This document shows, piece after piece, positions 8,300 through 17,889 of a stretch of DNA of 64,000 nt. Source of the stretch: Ignavibacterium sp. (GTDB taxonomy: Bacteria > Bacteroidota > Ignavibacteria > Ignavibacteriales > Ignavibacteriaceae); assembly GCA_018335755.1 (NCBI GenBank), contig JAGXRK010000051.1, positions 186,001 to 250,000 of the forward strand, in the 5' to 3' direction. Position numbers and translations under genes: made by a program. The number at the start of each line of letters is the position of its first letter. Within the stretch, counting starts at the first letter, position 1. Below the pieces are notes generated by a model. It saw nothing but the letters and a program-made list of their open reading frames with translations. It ran no database searches and was not told the DNA's origin.

Positions 8300-10830
8300 T
8301 CTTCCCTCAACGCATTTGCCGGAGAGGTTTTTGACATTTTGTATCCGGGATATAATCCTGCGAGAATTGCAGCCACAATCGACAGAGCCATTGCTTCCAT
8401 CATTATTGATGGTAAAAACTCAAATTGCATTGTCCAGCCGAAAGATCTTTTATTAATTATAAAGACAAGAATTGCAGCCAAAATATTTCCAAGAGGTAGA
8501 GCAAGCACTCCAGCTGTTAATCCCATGAGTAAAGTTTGAAGATTAACAATTTTAAACAACTGTCCGGGCAGTAAACCATTTGCACGCAGAATTCCAAGTT
8601 CTCTTTTTCTTTCTAACAGCAAAGACATAAGTGAACTTAGGATTCCAACAAAGGCAACAATAACGGCAAGTATTTGCAAAACCTGTGCAATTAAAAATGT
8701 TCGGTCAAATATTTCGATGGAAGAATCGCGCAGAAATTTATAAGTACGCACAAACAACTGCTGTCCACCGGTATCAAGAGATTGAATTTTTTCTTTAACA
8801 TCATCAATTGAATAGTTCTCATCAACAAAAACAGAAATACCGGAAACACCTTTTGTGTTCCAATGTTTTTTGAAGTGATCATAATGAATTGTTACCAAAC
8901 CCTGATCGGAGGCATAATCATAATAAACTCCGGCAATGCGGAATTCACGCATACCGTAATCAGTTTTAAGTTCAAGTGTTGAGCCAACATCCAGATTGTG
9001 TTTGTATGCAAATGGTTCAGAAAGAAAAAGCTCACTATTATCAAACTGTTTCCAGACTTCATTTGGATTGCCCTCTTTGAACTCAAATCCCGAATAACTT
9101 CTCGGGCTCAACCCTGAAGCAATCAAAAGATATTTCTTATCCTCCTGAAGCAGCTCAATTTCACGATAAAAGTTTATGTCTTTTACACCATCAATGGACT
9201 TAATTTTAAGAAGAACATCATCTGATAATACCGCATCATTTCTTCTGGAAATCAGACTCGGTGCGGAGATAAAAATATCCGCATTTAATCGTGCTTCCAA
9301 CCAATTTATCACAGTACTTCTGAAACTGCTTATCATCGTTCCTACGCCCACTGTGGCTGCAACCGCCAAAGCTAAGGCAGCGATTGCAATATATGTTCGG
9401 CTGATGTTTTGTATGATTGATCTGGATGCGATCTTTCCGGTAATCCCGAAAAGCTTTTTATAAATCGGTGAAAATATTTTTTCAACGAGAATGATTATAA
9501 GTGGTGTTGATAAAGCAAAGCCGATAATTATCGGAAGAATTCCAAAGTAACTTAGCCAGATATTTTTTGATGGTATGTAAAGAACGACAGCGCCGACAAT
9601 GATGAACAGCAAACCCGCAATACTCATAACCGGAATTTTTCTCACAAGCGATGATTCCTGTTCAGAGCGCATCATCGCAGAACGAGGATGAACCAGTGAA
9701 GCTTCTTTTGCCGGTTTGATTGCAGAAATAATTGTTGCTAAAATTCCTAATGCCGCGCCTTTCAGAATTATCAATGGCGAAATGTAAATCTCTCTGACTG
9801 AAACGACATAATATAAATCGTTTATAGTTTGTGAGATGAAGACGATCAGAAATTTTGAAATGAAATATGCCAGGGCAAATCCAATTGCCGTTCCGATAAT
9901 TCCAATTACCAAAGCTTCGCGAATGATTATTTTGGATACTTCGTTCGATGTAACCCCAAGTGAGCGAAGTGTTCCGATTAAAACTTTTCTCTGAACAACC
10001 GAAAACGTCATTGTGTTGTAAATCAGAAACAAACCAACAATTAATGCAAGCAGACTAAGGGAGGTTAAGTTGATGTTAAAAGCTTCGAGCATCTGTTCAG
10101 CGGTTTGTGAACGCGAACCCGACTTTTGAAGCTGAAATCCTTCGGGTAAAAGTCTTTTTAATTCCTCTTCTTCAGCAGGAGTGTTAACTATAACATCTAT
10201 GTAATCTATCACGCCGATCCTTTCGGTCAGCTCCTGAGCAGTCGCAATATCTGCGATTAAAAGATTTTCCAATGCAGATTTGTTTTGCTCATCTTCCGTA
10301 ATCAATCCGATTATTGAAAGATTTTTCTCTTTACCGTTTATCAAAACCGAAATTGAGTCACCGATGTTTTTATTTAGCGAGGCTAAACTTTCTTTTGATA
10401 GAATAATCGCATTCGGTTTGGTGAGGAAATGTATCAGCTCACCATCAATAGTTGTTGCGGTATTGGCTAAATAATCTCTGAAAGGACGTTCAGCAAAAAA
10501 ATCAATTCCTAAAAGCTTAAATACTTTTCTGTTTGAATCAGGAATGCTTGCATAAGTTTCAATAACCGGTGCAATATTCTTTATTCTTTTTTCAATTCTC
10601 AGATAAGTATAAAAAGAATCCGGTATTCCTTCCGACGTTCCAATTATTTGATGAGTTGCTTTGCCGGCAACGGCATTCATCGAAAGATCAAATGCTTTTA
10701 CTGAACTGTGATTTGCAATATCAATCGAAACGACAATCGCAACACCCATTGCAATTCCAAGAACTGACAAGCCGAACTGCCAGGGATGTTTTATCAAATA
10801 CCTTAAACTTGATTTCGTTAAGCTATTCAA
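8296..10830 (-). CDS. ABC transporter permease with two FtsX domains
   Basis: 844 residues. The N-terminal helix (about 17-38, FGLSVLGIAMGVAIVVSID) is followed by a periplasmic MacB-like domain. A first FtsX three-helix domain spans about 255-385, ending near VHPRSAMM. After two extra helices (about 400-450) a second half repeats the design, with a periplasmic region and a last FtsX domain (about 720-840, LLLERKRELGILRANGLLPGQLF, ending SPANALREE). This is the duplicated permease type of LolCDE/MacB-related machines, which move lipids or lipoproteins rather than small solutes. The TTG start at 10830 overlaps the ATPase gene by 8 bp. Operon: ATPase, permease, lipocalin-like lipoprotein. Confidence 0.9.
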   Translation of the reverse strand: MNSLTKSSLRYLIKHPWQFGLSVLGIAMGVAIVVSIDIANHSSVKAFDLSMNAVAGKATHQIIGTSEGIPDSFYTYLRIEKRIKNIAPVIETYASIPDSNRKVFKLLGIDFFAERPFRDYLANTATTIDGELIHFLTKPNAIILSKESLASLNKNIGDSISVLINGKEKNLSIIGLITEDEQNKSALENLLIADIATAQELTERIGVIDYIDVIVNTPAEEEELKRLLPEGFQLQKSGSRSQTAEQMLEAFNINLTSLSLLALIVGLFLIYNTMTFSVVQRKVLIGTLRSLGVTSNEVSKIIIREALVIGIIGTAIGFALAYFISKFLIVFISQTINDLYYVVSVREIYISPLIILKGAALGILATIISAIKPAKEASLVHPRSAMMRSEQESSLVRKIPVMSIAGLLFIIVGAVVLYIPSKNIWLSYFGILPIIIGFALSTPLIIILVEKIFSPIYKKLFGITGKIASRSIIQNISRTYIAIAALALAVAATVGVGTMISSFRSTVINWLEARLNADIFISAPSLISRRNDAVLSDDVLLKIKSIDGVKDINFYREIELLQEDKKYLLIASGLSPRSYSGFEFKEGNPNEVWKQFDNSELFLSEPFAYKHNLDVGSTLELKTDYGMREFRIAGVYYDYASDQGLVTIHYDHFKKHWNTKGVSGISVFVDENYSIDDVKEKIQSLDTGGQQLFVRTYKFLRDSSIEIFDRTFLIAQVLQILAVIVAFVGILSSLMSLLLERKRELGILRANGLLPGQLFKIVNLQTLLMGLTAGVLALPLGNILAAILVFIINKRSFGWTMQFEFLPSIMMEAMALSIVAAILAGLYPGYKMSKTSPANALREE

Positions 10831-11506
10831 AGACAGATTCCTTTTTTACTTCTTTAAGTCTGCCTTCTTTTAGAGAATAAATTTTATCTGCAAGTCCGAT
10901 TACATCTTTGCTGTGAGTAACCATTATCATTGTCTTTTCTTTTTTCTTAACAACACGGTCAAGCAAATCAATAATCTGCAGACCTGTTTCATAATCAAGA
11001 TTACCTGTGGGTTCATCAGCAAGAATAATATGAGGATTGTGAACTAACGCTCGCGCAATTGCAATACGCTGTTGTTCGCCGCCGGAAAGTTTATCGGGAT
11101 AAGTAATTGCTCTGTTCGCCAATCCTACTTCCGATAAAATGGAATTAATTCTCTCTTCAGTATTGTTTGTTCCGGTAAGTTCAAGCGGAAGCAGAAGGTT
11201 TTCTTTAACGGTAAGAGTTGGAATCAGATTAAAGAACTGGAAGATAAATCCGACTTTATTTCTGCGAACGAGCGTTCTTTCTTTCTCAGAAAGAGTTGTG
11301 ATGTCTGTTCCATCAATCAAAACAGAACCGTTGTCGGGAACATCAATTCCGCTGATGATATTAAGCAAGGTGGATTTACCAGAGCCGCTCTTTCCGAAGA
11401 GTATGATAATCTCTCCGTTTGAAACGTGCAGATTCAGATTGCTCAGGACTGTGTGCTTTATATTTCCTTCGAGATAGCTTTTATTTACGTTTTTTAATTC
11501 GAGCAT
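10823..11506 (-). CDS. ABC transporter ATP-binding protein, LolD/MacB type
   Basis: 227 residues when started at the ATG at 11506 (MLELKNVNKSY), the usual LolD length; the longer reading to 11617 adds 37 residues unlike any ABC protein. Walker A GKSGSGKST (38-46), Q-loop near FIFQFFNLIP (87-96), signature LSGGEQQ (139-145) and Walker B LADEPT (161-166) are all intact, followed by the H-loop MVTHSKD. It energises the double-FtsX permease encoded next, with which it overlaps by 8 bp. Confidence 0.93.
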   Translation of the reverse strand: MLELKNVNKSYLEGNIKHTVLSNLNLHVSNGEIIILFGKSGSGKSTLLNIISGIDVPDNGSVLIDGTDITTLSEKERTLVRRNKVGFIFQFFNLIPTLTVKENLLLPLELTGTNNTEERINSILSEVGLANRAITYPDKLSGGEQQRIAIARALVHNPHIILADEPTGNLDYETGLQIIDLLDRVVKKKEKTMIMVTHSKDVIGLADKIYSLKEGRLKEVKKESVFE

Positions 11507-11658
11507 AAATAACCTAATTATTCTGATATTATAATAACAATAATAAATGTGGAATAGTTTACTTACGAGTAATTGTATTTTGGTTCTTTGATTTGCGGGT
11601 TCATACCTCAAAAACACAGGCTCATCGCCTTATTTTTTCCAACGACTATTTCAGCTTT

Positions 11659-11666
11659 TAAGTTTG
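11659..11666 (+). promoter_or_regulatory. Possible Bacteroidota-type -7 element (TAAGTTTG)
   Basis: TAAGTTTG fits the TAnnTTTG -7 box of Bacteroidota sigma-A promoters. It lies 49 bases before the ATG at 11715. No clear TTG box is seen at the -33 distance, and such 8-mers occur by chance in AT-rich DNA. Confidence 0.35.
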
Positions 11667-11714
11667 GAACAGAAACTTAAAAATAGTTATACACAAACTT
11701 AAAAGGACATACAA

Positions 11715-12296
11715 ATGAAAAAGTCACTATTAACAATCGCAGCCTTAACACTTCTTACTTTATTCAGCCAATTATATGCGCAAAATAGGTGGAGTCTTGA
11801 AATCAGACCCGGAGTTGATTATGCCACCCAGGAAATTGCAGATGCCGATCTCGGAATGGGCCTTGGGGCAGAGTTAACAATCTCTTATCGCTTAATGCCG
11901 CATCTTGCTGCTTATGCAGGGTGGAGCTACAATAATTTTGCAGTTAATCAATCCTTTGCCGGACCCGATGCAAGCTTTGAAGAAACCGGATACACTTTTG
12001 GTTTTCAGTTCATTCATCCGATCGGTGAATCAGGGTTGAACTATCTTGTAAGAGCTGGTGGAACATACAATCACATCGAAATCGAAAATAATGATGGTGA
12101 TATTATAATTGATTCAGGACATGGGCTAGGGTGGCAGGCTGAAGCTGGCTTGGTAATTCCGTTGAGTGAAAAATTTTCTCTGTTGCCAAGTTTACGATAT
12201 CGCTCGCTCAATCGTGATATCGAGATTGAAAATGTAATTACCTCTGTTGATTTGAATTATTTATCGGTTGGGGTTGGGTTGTCCTGGTCTTTCTAA
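11715..12296 (+). CDS. Outer-membrane beta-barrel protein (8-stranded type)
   Basis: 193 residues with a signal peptide (about 1-22, LYAQ). The mature part is a small barrel: alternating strands such as RWSLEIRPGVDYAT, LGAELTISYRLMPHLAAYAGWSYNNF, YTFGFQFIHPI and the C-terminal LNYLSVGVGLSWSF ending in Phe, the Bam recognition signal. Length and strand spacing fit the OmpA/OmpX-like 8-stranded barrel family (PF13505 type). AAAAGGA lies 8 bases before the ATG. A strong GC hairpin follows the stop. Likely single-gene transcript; no specific function can be assigned. Confidence 0.82.
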   Translation: MKKSLLTIAALTLLTLFSQLYAQNRWSLEIRPGVDYATQEIADADLGMGLGAELTISYRLMPHLAAYAGWSYNNFAVNQSFAGPDASFEETGYTFGFQFIHPIGESGLNYLVRAGGTYNHIEIENNDGDIIIDSGHGLGWQAEAGLVIPLSEKFSLLPSLRYRSLNRDIEIENVITSVDLNYLSVGVGLSWSF

Positions 12297-12315
12297 ACAA
12301 AATGATCAATGTGAT

Positions 12316-12338
12316 CCGGGAGTGTAAACGGCTCCCGG
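12316..12338 (+). terminator. Hairpin terminator after barrel gene
   Basis: CCGGGAG (12316-12322) pairs perfectly with CTCCCGG (12332-12338) across a 9-base loop and is followed by TTTCTATT. It lies 20 bp after the stop at 12296. Confidence 0.65.
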
Positions 12339-12438
12339 TTTCTATTGATAAATGAGTGACAAAGTTTTAATGATGCATTGAAAAATAAATTATAAAATTG
12401 AAAGCTATTAACAAATAAAGAAAAATAATTTAAAACCT

Positions 12439-12840
12439 TTGGCTGTATCTTTTTTCTTAAGCGGAATCTGGGATACAATCGCAGCTTTTTTGTATTTCTT
12501 CATCATAGGTTCCGGTCGCTTAATCGAAGCGCCTCCTATAGATCCATTTTTCTCAATCTTCCTTGGATCGTTCTTTATTTGCTTTGCCTATCTGCAGTTT
12601 ATGTCTGCAATGAATATTGAGCGCTATGCTTTTAATGTTGGATGGCTGATAATTGGCAGGCTCTTTTATGTTGTTCAGCTTTATTCGTTTATGCTTTGTG
12701 TGCAGGATTTTCCTCCAACATTTTGGTTTACGGGCATTATTGATGGTCTTTTTACAATTCTATATTTGGTTTTTTCAATACGGGGCGGACTGAGTGCTCG
12801 TGATTTATTTCTCCCAAAAATTAAGAACGCATTATTATAG
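12439..12840 (+). CDS. Small polytopic membrane protein
   Basis: 133 residues from a TTG at 12439; an in-frame stop lies at 12409-12411 and no ATG is available between, so TTG is the best start. Four hydrophobic helices can be placed: about 3-24, 36-55, 65-88 and 92-110. The short C terminus is basic (LPKIKNALL). No catalytic or binding motif is evident and no family is recognised with confidence. It precedes the LytS-type kinase gene by 61 bp on the same strand; a functional link is possible but unproven. Confidence 0.6.
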   Translation: MAVSFFLSGIWDTIAAFLYFFIIGSGRLIEAPPIDPFFSIFLGSFFICFAYLQFMSAMNIERYAFNVGWLIIGRLFYVVQLYSFMLCVQDFPPTFWFTGIIDGLFTILYLVFSIRGGLSARDLFLPKIKNALL

Positions 12841-12901
12841 CTTGTTTACTAAAAAAATAATTTTGAAAGCATCTTAACTTCTTTTTAACGAATTTAGAAG
12901 T

Positions 12902-13948
12902 GTGAAAATGAAATTAAATAAAAACACTATCCTTGTAATTCTACTTCTGGCGTTATTTGTTCAGTTAATAATTATTACTTACAACTACGTCACCGGTTTT
13001 ATTGAGGTGCCTGATTTAGGAAATTACTTAAAAAGACTTGCAATAGGAACATCATTTAGTTTTGTCTTTGCGCTGATACTGGTCTTTCTTGATCTTCAAA
13101 TAATAAATCGGCTTGATAAAATATTTCCGCTTCCACACAAGTTGATTACAAGAATCCCGGCAGAGTTTGTTCTTACAATAATCGTTGGTGTAATTATCGG
13201 CTCTCTGATAACTTTAATTGCCGGAACCTTTATGCCTTACGATGATGGAATGATTAAAAATGTAATCAACAATTCACTTATCACTGCAGTAATAAATATT
13301 ATACTGATTATTGGCCTTGAGGCAATAATATGGTTTAAACGAAACCAAAAATCTTTAGTTAAAACTGAAAAATTAGAAAGAGAAAATTCGGAGATTAAAT
13401 TTGAAACATTGAAAAGTCAGCTTAACCCTCATTTTCTTTTTAACAGTCTGAATGTTCTTTCATCACTAATAAAAAAGGATTCTGATAAAGCACAAAACTT
13501 TGTTGATGAGTTTTCGTCAGTTTACAGATATACTTTAGATGTAATTGAAAAACCCGTTGTTGAGTTAAAAGAAGAACTTGATTTTGCAAAATCATATTTG
13601 TTTTTACAGAAGATCAGATTTGATAATGCCGTTGATATGGAAATAAAAGTTGATGCATCAAAGCTGAATTATTTGGTTCCGCCGCTTGCGGTGCAGACAT
13701 TACTGGAAAATGCATTCAAGCATAATAAGGCTACAGCTGACAGTCCGTTAAAAATAAAAATCCATAATGAAAATGATTTGCTGGTAGTTATTAACAATCA
13801 TCAGCCAAAAATAAAAGGTGCGGATTCTAAAGGTGTCGGATTGAATAATTTAAATAAGAGATATGAATTGCTGGGAGAAATTCTTCCGCAATATTCAGTT
13901 ACTGAAAAAGAATACGTAGCTAAAATTCCATTGATAAAACCGGAGTAA
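12902..13948 (+). CDS. LytS-type sensor histidine kinase (His_kinase/HATPase)
   Basis: 348 residues (GTG at 12902; an ATG two codons later is equally possible). Four transmembrane helices (about 9-30, 46-66, 88-110, 125-145) form the sensor. A short helix leads to the PF06580 His-kinase motif LNPHFLFNSL with phosphoacceptor H177, then the HATPase region (LLENAFKHN N-box; GVGLNNLNKRYELL G-box). Kinases of this class phosphorylate LytTR response regulators, and one is encoded 106 bp downstream. The gap contains a repeat-like hairpin rather than a recognisable promoter. Confidence 0.92.
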   Translation: MKMKLNKNTILVILLLALFVQLIIITYNYVTGFIEVPDLGNYLKRLAIGTSFSFVFALILVFLDLQIINRLDKIFPLPHKLITRIPAEFVLTIIVGVIIGSLITLIAGTFMPYDDGMIKNVINNSLITAVINIILIIGLEAIIWFKRNQKSLVKTEKLERENSEIKFETLKSQLNPHFLFNSLNVLSSLIKKDSDKAQNFVDEFSSVYRYTLDVIEKPVVELKEELDFAKSYLFLQKIRFDNAVDMEIKVDASKLNYLVPPLAVQTLLENAFKHNKATADSPLKIKIHNENDLLVVINNHQPKIKGADSKGVGLNNLNKRYELLGEILPQYSVTEKEYVAKIPLIKPE

Positions 13949-13972
13949 TATTTCCGTGGTTTTCAGTGTCTG

Positions 13973-14046
13973 CTCCGTGAATCTCTGTGAAACTAAAAGG
14001 GATTGTTACACGGAGAACCGCAGATAAGACACGGCGTAACACGGAG
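13973..14046. repeat. Intergenic ACACGGAGA-type repeat with hairpin
   Basis: The spacer holds CTCCGTG (13973-13979), TCTCTGTG (13982-13989), and CACGGAG twice (14009-14015 and 14040-14046). TCTCTGTG pairs with CACGGAGA at 14009-14016 with one G-U. A related hairpin with the same words is found at 27421-27467. Confidence 0.5.
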
Positions 14047-14054
14047 AGGAAAAT

Positions 14055-14810
14055 ATGAAAACAGTAATAATTGAAGATGAAAAACTTTCAGTGGAAAGAC
14101 TTGAAGAATTAATCCAGGAGATTGACTCCTCAATTGAAATTTCTGCTAAGCTAACTTCTGTTGAACAATCTGTTAAATATCTTAAGCAGAATAAGCCCGA
14201 TTTAATATTTCTCGATATCCAACTTGAAGATGGATTGAGTTTTTCAATCTTCGAAAAAGTTGAAGTGGATATCCCAATTATCTTCACAACGGCTTATGAT
14301 CAATACGCTATCAAAGCCTTCAAGCTGAACAGCATCGATTATCTACTTAAACCCATCAAGAAAGATGAACTGCGCGAAGCATTGAACAAATACAAAAACA
14401 TTAAGACTTCATATCTGATGGATTTTGAAGAGATAATCAGAAGCATTCAGAACAATGAAATCAATTATAAAAAAAGATTTTTAATTCAATACGGACAGAA
14501 GATTAAAAAAGTTGAGATTGATGAAGTCGCTTATTTCTACGCAATGGAGAAAAATGTTTTTCTCACAACATCAACCGGTAATACTTTTCCTATTGATTTT
14601 ACTCTCGATAAGCTTCAGGAAGTTATTGATCCGGACAAGTTTTTCCGTATTAACAGGAAAATGATTGTGTCATTCGATTCAATAAAGAATATGATTCCAT
14701 ATTCCCGTTCAAGGATAAAGATAGAATTGAATCCACCCGAACCGAAAGAAGTTGAAGCTCTTGTAAGTGTGGAAAGATCATCTGCATTTAAAGGGTGGAT
14801 GGATAAGTAA
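14055..14810 (+). CDS. LytTR-family response regulator
   Basis: 251 residues. Receiver domain 1-120 with acidic pair E7/D8, phosphoacceptor D54 (LIFLDIQLEDG), T79 and K99 (LLKP). A linker leads to a LytTR DNA-binding domain (about 145-248) with FLIQYGQKIKKVEIDEVAYFYA at its start and FFRINRKMIVSFDSI in its second half. The paired kinase is the gene before it. LytTR regulators bind direct repeats upstream of target genes; the alpha/beta hydrolase 17 bp downstream is likely in the same transcript. Confidence 0.94.
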   Translation: MKTVIIEDEKLSVERLEELIQEIDSSIEISAKLTSVEQSVKYLKQNKPDLIFLDIQLEDGLSFSIFEKVEVDIPIIFTTAYDQYAIKAFKLNSIDYLLKPIKKDELREALNKYKNIKTSYLMDFEEIIRSIQNNEINYKKRFLIQYGQKIKKVEIDEVAYFYAMEKNVFLTTSTGNTFPIDFTLDKLQEVIDPDKFFRINRKMIVSFDSIKNMIPYSRSRIKIELNPPEPKEVEALVSVERSSAFKGWMDK

Positions 14811-14827
14811 CTCAAACTGTAAATGAA

Positions 14828-15931
14828 ATGAAGAAAGCTATGTTGTACCTTTTAGGGTTCTTAGGATTGATGATTGTTAGTCTGATTATAATACTAATCA
14901 TTCATAGTCCTGGCAATCCAAAGCAGTTTTTAGATAAAAACGGAAATAATATAAAGAATAGCATTTCAGAAAAAGTATTCCTTGATATAAATGGATATAA
15001 GCAGGGAATGTTTATTAAGAGCAAAAATCTGGATAACCCCGTTATTTTATTTTTGCATGGCGGAATACCAGTTTACTTTTTAACTGAAAAGTATCCAACG
15101 CACCTCGAGGATAAATTTACAATAGTTTGGTGGGAACAAAGAAATTGCGGAATATCCTATAACTCTAATTCTCAAGCAGATACAACTACCTTGCAACAGC
15201 TCGTTGATGATACAATTGTTCTGACTAAATATTTATTAGAGCGGTTCGGAAAAGAAAAAGTATATCTAATGGCTCATTCGGGTGGAACCTTTCTTGGAGT
15301 AAATGTGATTGATAAAGCACCGGAATTATATGAGGCATATATCGGAATTGCTCAAATGTCAGATCAGTTTTTATCTGAAAAGATGGCTTATGAATATATT
15401 CTGAATCATTATAAAGAAACAAAAAACAAGAAATGGGTTGATTCTTTTGAGAGCCTTAATTTTAATGATCAACGCAAAATTCCTAAAGAATATCTGAAGA
15501 TGAGAGATGTTGCTATGCACGAGCTTGGCATTGGAACAATGAGAAACATGAAAATTATAGCAACCGATCTGTTTCTGCCATCTTTATTTTTTAGTGAATA
15601 TACTCTGTCTGAGAAATTTTATTTGTGGTATGGTAAGTCAAAATCCGGCGTTCATCAACTCTGGGATGAAATGATGCAGACAAACTTATCAGATATAAAG
15701 CACGATTTTAAGATACCGGTTTATTTTTTTCATGGACTATATGATTATACCTGTTCATACGAATTGGCAAAAAAATATTTCGACAAGATCAGCGCACCAA
15801 TAAAAGGTTTTTATACTTTTGATCAGTCTGCCCATAGCCCCTTACTGGAAGAGCCGGAAAAAGCAAATGGAATTTTAATAAATGATGTTAAGAATTTCAG
15901 AGCGGATTTGGCTGACAAAGAACAGAATTAA
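14828..15931 (+). CDS. Membrane-anchored alpha/beta hydrolase
   Basis: 367 residues. An N-terminal hydrophobic helix (about 5-26) anchors or exports the protein. The hydrolase core shows the oxyanion motif FLHGG (75-79), WWEQRNCGIS, the nucleophile elbow AHSGG with S151, a late acidic residue in GLYDYTCSYE and the catalytic histidine in SAHSP near residue 337. A lid-like helical insertion lies between. HGG plus WEQR is reminiscent of proline iminopeptidase-like S33 hydrolases, but substrate is unknown. It is 17 bp after the LytTR regulator and probably co-expressed. Confidence 0.85.
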   Translation: MKKAMLYLLGFLGLMIVSLIIILIIHSPGNPKQFLDKNGNNIKNSISEKVFLDINGYKQGMFIKSKNLDNPVILFLHGGIPVYFLTEKYPTHLEDKFTIVWWEQRNCGISYNSNSQADTTTLQQLVDDTIVLTKYLLERFGKEKVYLMAHSGGTFLGVNVIDKAPELYEAYIGIAQMSDQFLSEKMAYEYILNHYKETKNKKWVDSFESLNFNDQRKIPKEYLKMRDVAMHELGIGTMRNMKIIATDLFLPSLFFSEYTLSEKFYLWYGKSKSGVHQLWDEMMQTNLSDIKHDFKIPVYFFHGLYDYTCSYELAKKYFDKISAPIKGFYTFDQSAHSPLLEEPEKANGILINDVKNFRADLADKEQN

Positions 15932-15989
15932 AAGTTGAAGAAACATTACTATTAATTAAAATGAACCTATAAGTAAAGTTTTTTTATAT

Positions 15990-16853
15990 TTAACTCTTTT
16001 TGATATTCTTCAACAAAAGAATAGAAAAACTTATGGAGATCAGGACAATAGTCGGCATAATAAAAATAACCGGCATCACATTTTGTCCTGTATTAGCCAT
16101 AAAAAGAATTTTTGAAACTAATGCTGTCATAAGTAAAGAAAGAAAAATCATATAAATCGGGGCAAATAAAAATCCGTATTTATTCTTCTTAATAGCGAGA
16201 TATCCGACCACAAACGCAATCGGCAACAATAATCCAAGATCAAAGCCCTGCACTATCAATGTGGTATAGTGTTGAAGCTCTTTCGGATAAATTGTCCCAT
16301 CAAATATTGGTGGAAGAACCACGCCCAACCAGAGCAATCCTACCATAGTGGCATTAATTATAAGAAAGAAGCCTGCGTTTCTTACAAGCTTTTCTGAATT
16401 GAACCTGTTTTTTAATTCATTCAGATCAAACTCTAAAACTGTAAGGATAAAAGCAAAGAATGTAGTTCCAAGCAAAAAAGCATAAACAAGGAACATTTGG
16501 TTATACATTCCCATAGTTAGGTAAAAAAGATAAGTAACAAGAAAATATCCCAGTGTTCCTGCCAGCAGAAATAATCCGCGGAATGAGTTTTTTCTTGAGA
16601 GGAAAAGAGAAATTAAAAGTAAAGGTACGCCTAAAAAAAGAGTGATATAATCCTGTGCAATTCCCTGAATTGCCACATCGTCGGACATATGCTGATACAA
16701 GCCTTTTCCAAAAATAGTTATCTTTTCTCCGCGTACAGATTCAATTTCGAATTGACCGGGACCCTCATCTAAAAATATTCCCGTTGAGCTTGCAATTATT
16801 GATGCAAGTGCTATTAGTAAAACTAATAAGGTTGTGTGTTTTTTGTTTTTCAT
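15990..16853 (-). CDS. Polytopic membrane protein of unknown function
   Basis: 287 residues. After an N-terminal helix (8-26) there is a periplasmic segment of about 45 residues, then about seven further helices (for example ITLFLGVPLLLISLFLS, GLFLLAGTLGYFLVTYLFYL, FLVYAFLLGTTFFAFILTVL, GFFLIINATMVGLLWLGVVL, GLLLPIAFVVGYLAI). The C terminus is short and basic. No transporter or enzyme signature is apparent. It lies 26 bp after the NmrA-like gene on the same strand, and a TetR regulator precedes both, so the three may form one regulon. Confidence 0.7.
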   Translation of the reverse strand: MKNKKHTTLLVLLIALASIIASSTGIFLDEGPGQFEIESVRGEKITIFGKGLYQHMSDDVAIQGIAQDYITLFLGVPLLLISLFLSRKNSFRGLFLLAGTLGYFLVTYLFYLTMGMYNQMFLVYAFLLGTTFFAFILTVLEFDLNELKNRFNSEKLVRNAGFFLIINATMVGLLWLGVVLPPIFDGTIYPKELQHYTTLIVQGFDLGLLLPIAFVVGYLAIKKNKYGFLFAPIYMIFLSLLMTALVSKILFMANTGQNVMPVIFIMPTIVLISISFSILLLKNIKKS

Positions 16854-16879
16854 TTTGCTTATGCTGATTTTGAATTGTT

Positions 16880-17797
16880 TTAAGCATTCACCATTTCCTT
16901 TATTCCATTCTCAGGTAAAATAGGAGTAAAGTTAAATTTCTTATTAAACTTACTGCTGTTGAAAAAATAATCCTGCCTGAATTGATAACCAACATCTTGC
17001 AGCTCTTTAAGAATTGGCATAAACATTCCAACTAAATTTATCATCCAATCGGGCATGGTTTGAATTTTCTTGTGTTTGTTCATAGCACTCATCATCAGTT
17101 CAACCCATTGCCGGTTAGTTAATTTGTTTTCAGTGGCTGGAAGATGCCAAATCTGATTATATACATCAGAGGTGTTTCCAAGCAGCGCAACTGCCTTGCC
17201 AATATCTTTACTGAAAATAAAACTATGAATTACATCCAGCTTGCCAAGCCATTGCGGATTTTTGTCGTTCATAAGTTTTAAATATACAGTTTGATAAAGC
17301 ATACTTGTTGTTACATCTGGCCCATAAAAATCAGGTGCCCGTGCAATAATTGCTTCAACTATGTTTTTTTCAATCGCGTCCATCAGCATTCTTGCAATTT
17401 CCATACGAACCATTCCTTTTTTGGAAATCGGATTCATTGACGTTTTTTCAGTCATATTACTAAGATATTTCGGATCATACATGTAAACATTATCTAAGAA
17501 AACGATTTTAGTTTTATACTTACTGCAGATATCTATCAGATTCCGCATAAATGTTGGCCAGAGTTCGCGCCAGACCTTAATGCTGTAAGGAAACGCAATT
17601 GTTACATAAACTATTTCTGAACCTTTAACTGCTTCATCAAGTTGTAATCGATCTGTTAAGTCAGCTTTCATTAACTGATCAGTTTCATTAACTTTTTGGG
17701 GATTACGGCTTACTACCCTAATCTTTTTTGTATAATTTGATAACTCTCTTGTTATCTCCGTTCCCGCACCACCTCCGGCGCCCAAAATTGTTTGCAT
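16880..17797 (-). CDS. NAD(P)-binding NmrA/SDR-like oxidoreductase or epimerase
   Basis: 305 residues. A Rossmann dinucleotide loop GAGGGAG occurs at 6-12, followed by RVVSRNP (typical of NADPH-preferring atypical SDRs) and the third strand IVYVTIAFPY. The YxxxK catalytic pair of classical SDRs is not clear, although NVYMYDPKYLS lies near its expected place. The middle region IARAPDFYGPDV resembles the extended-SDR RPxxxYGP motif. The family includes NmrA-like sensors and isoflavone-reductase-like enzymes; substrate unknown. It is 93 bp from a TetR gene and 26 bp upstream of a membrane protein gene. Confidence 0.8.
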   Translation of the reverse strand: MQTILGAGGGAGTEITRELSNYTKKIRVVSRNPQKVNETDQLMKADLTDRLQLDEAVKGSEIVYVTIAFPYSIKVWRELWPTFMRNLIDICSKYKTKIVFLDNVYMYDPKYLSNMTEKTSMNPISKKGMVRMEIARMLMDAIEKNIVEAIIARAPDFYGPDVTTSMLYQTVYLKLMNDKNPQWLGKLDVIHSFIFSKDIGKAVALLGNTSDVYNQIWHLPATENKLTNRQWVELMMSAMNKHKKIQTMPDWMINLVGMFMPILKELQDVGYQFRQDYFFNSSKFNKKFNFTPILPENGIKEMVNA

Positions 17798-17889
17798 TTA
17801 AGTTTCCTTCCTGTAAAAACAGACTTTCAAATTGAAATTATTGATGTTGGGTTTATTAAATAAACGTCGTTCAGTATTAAATAAAATTT

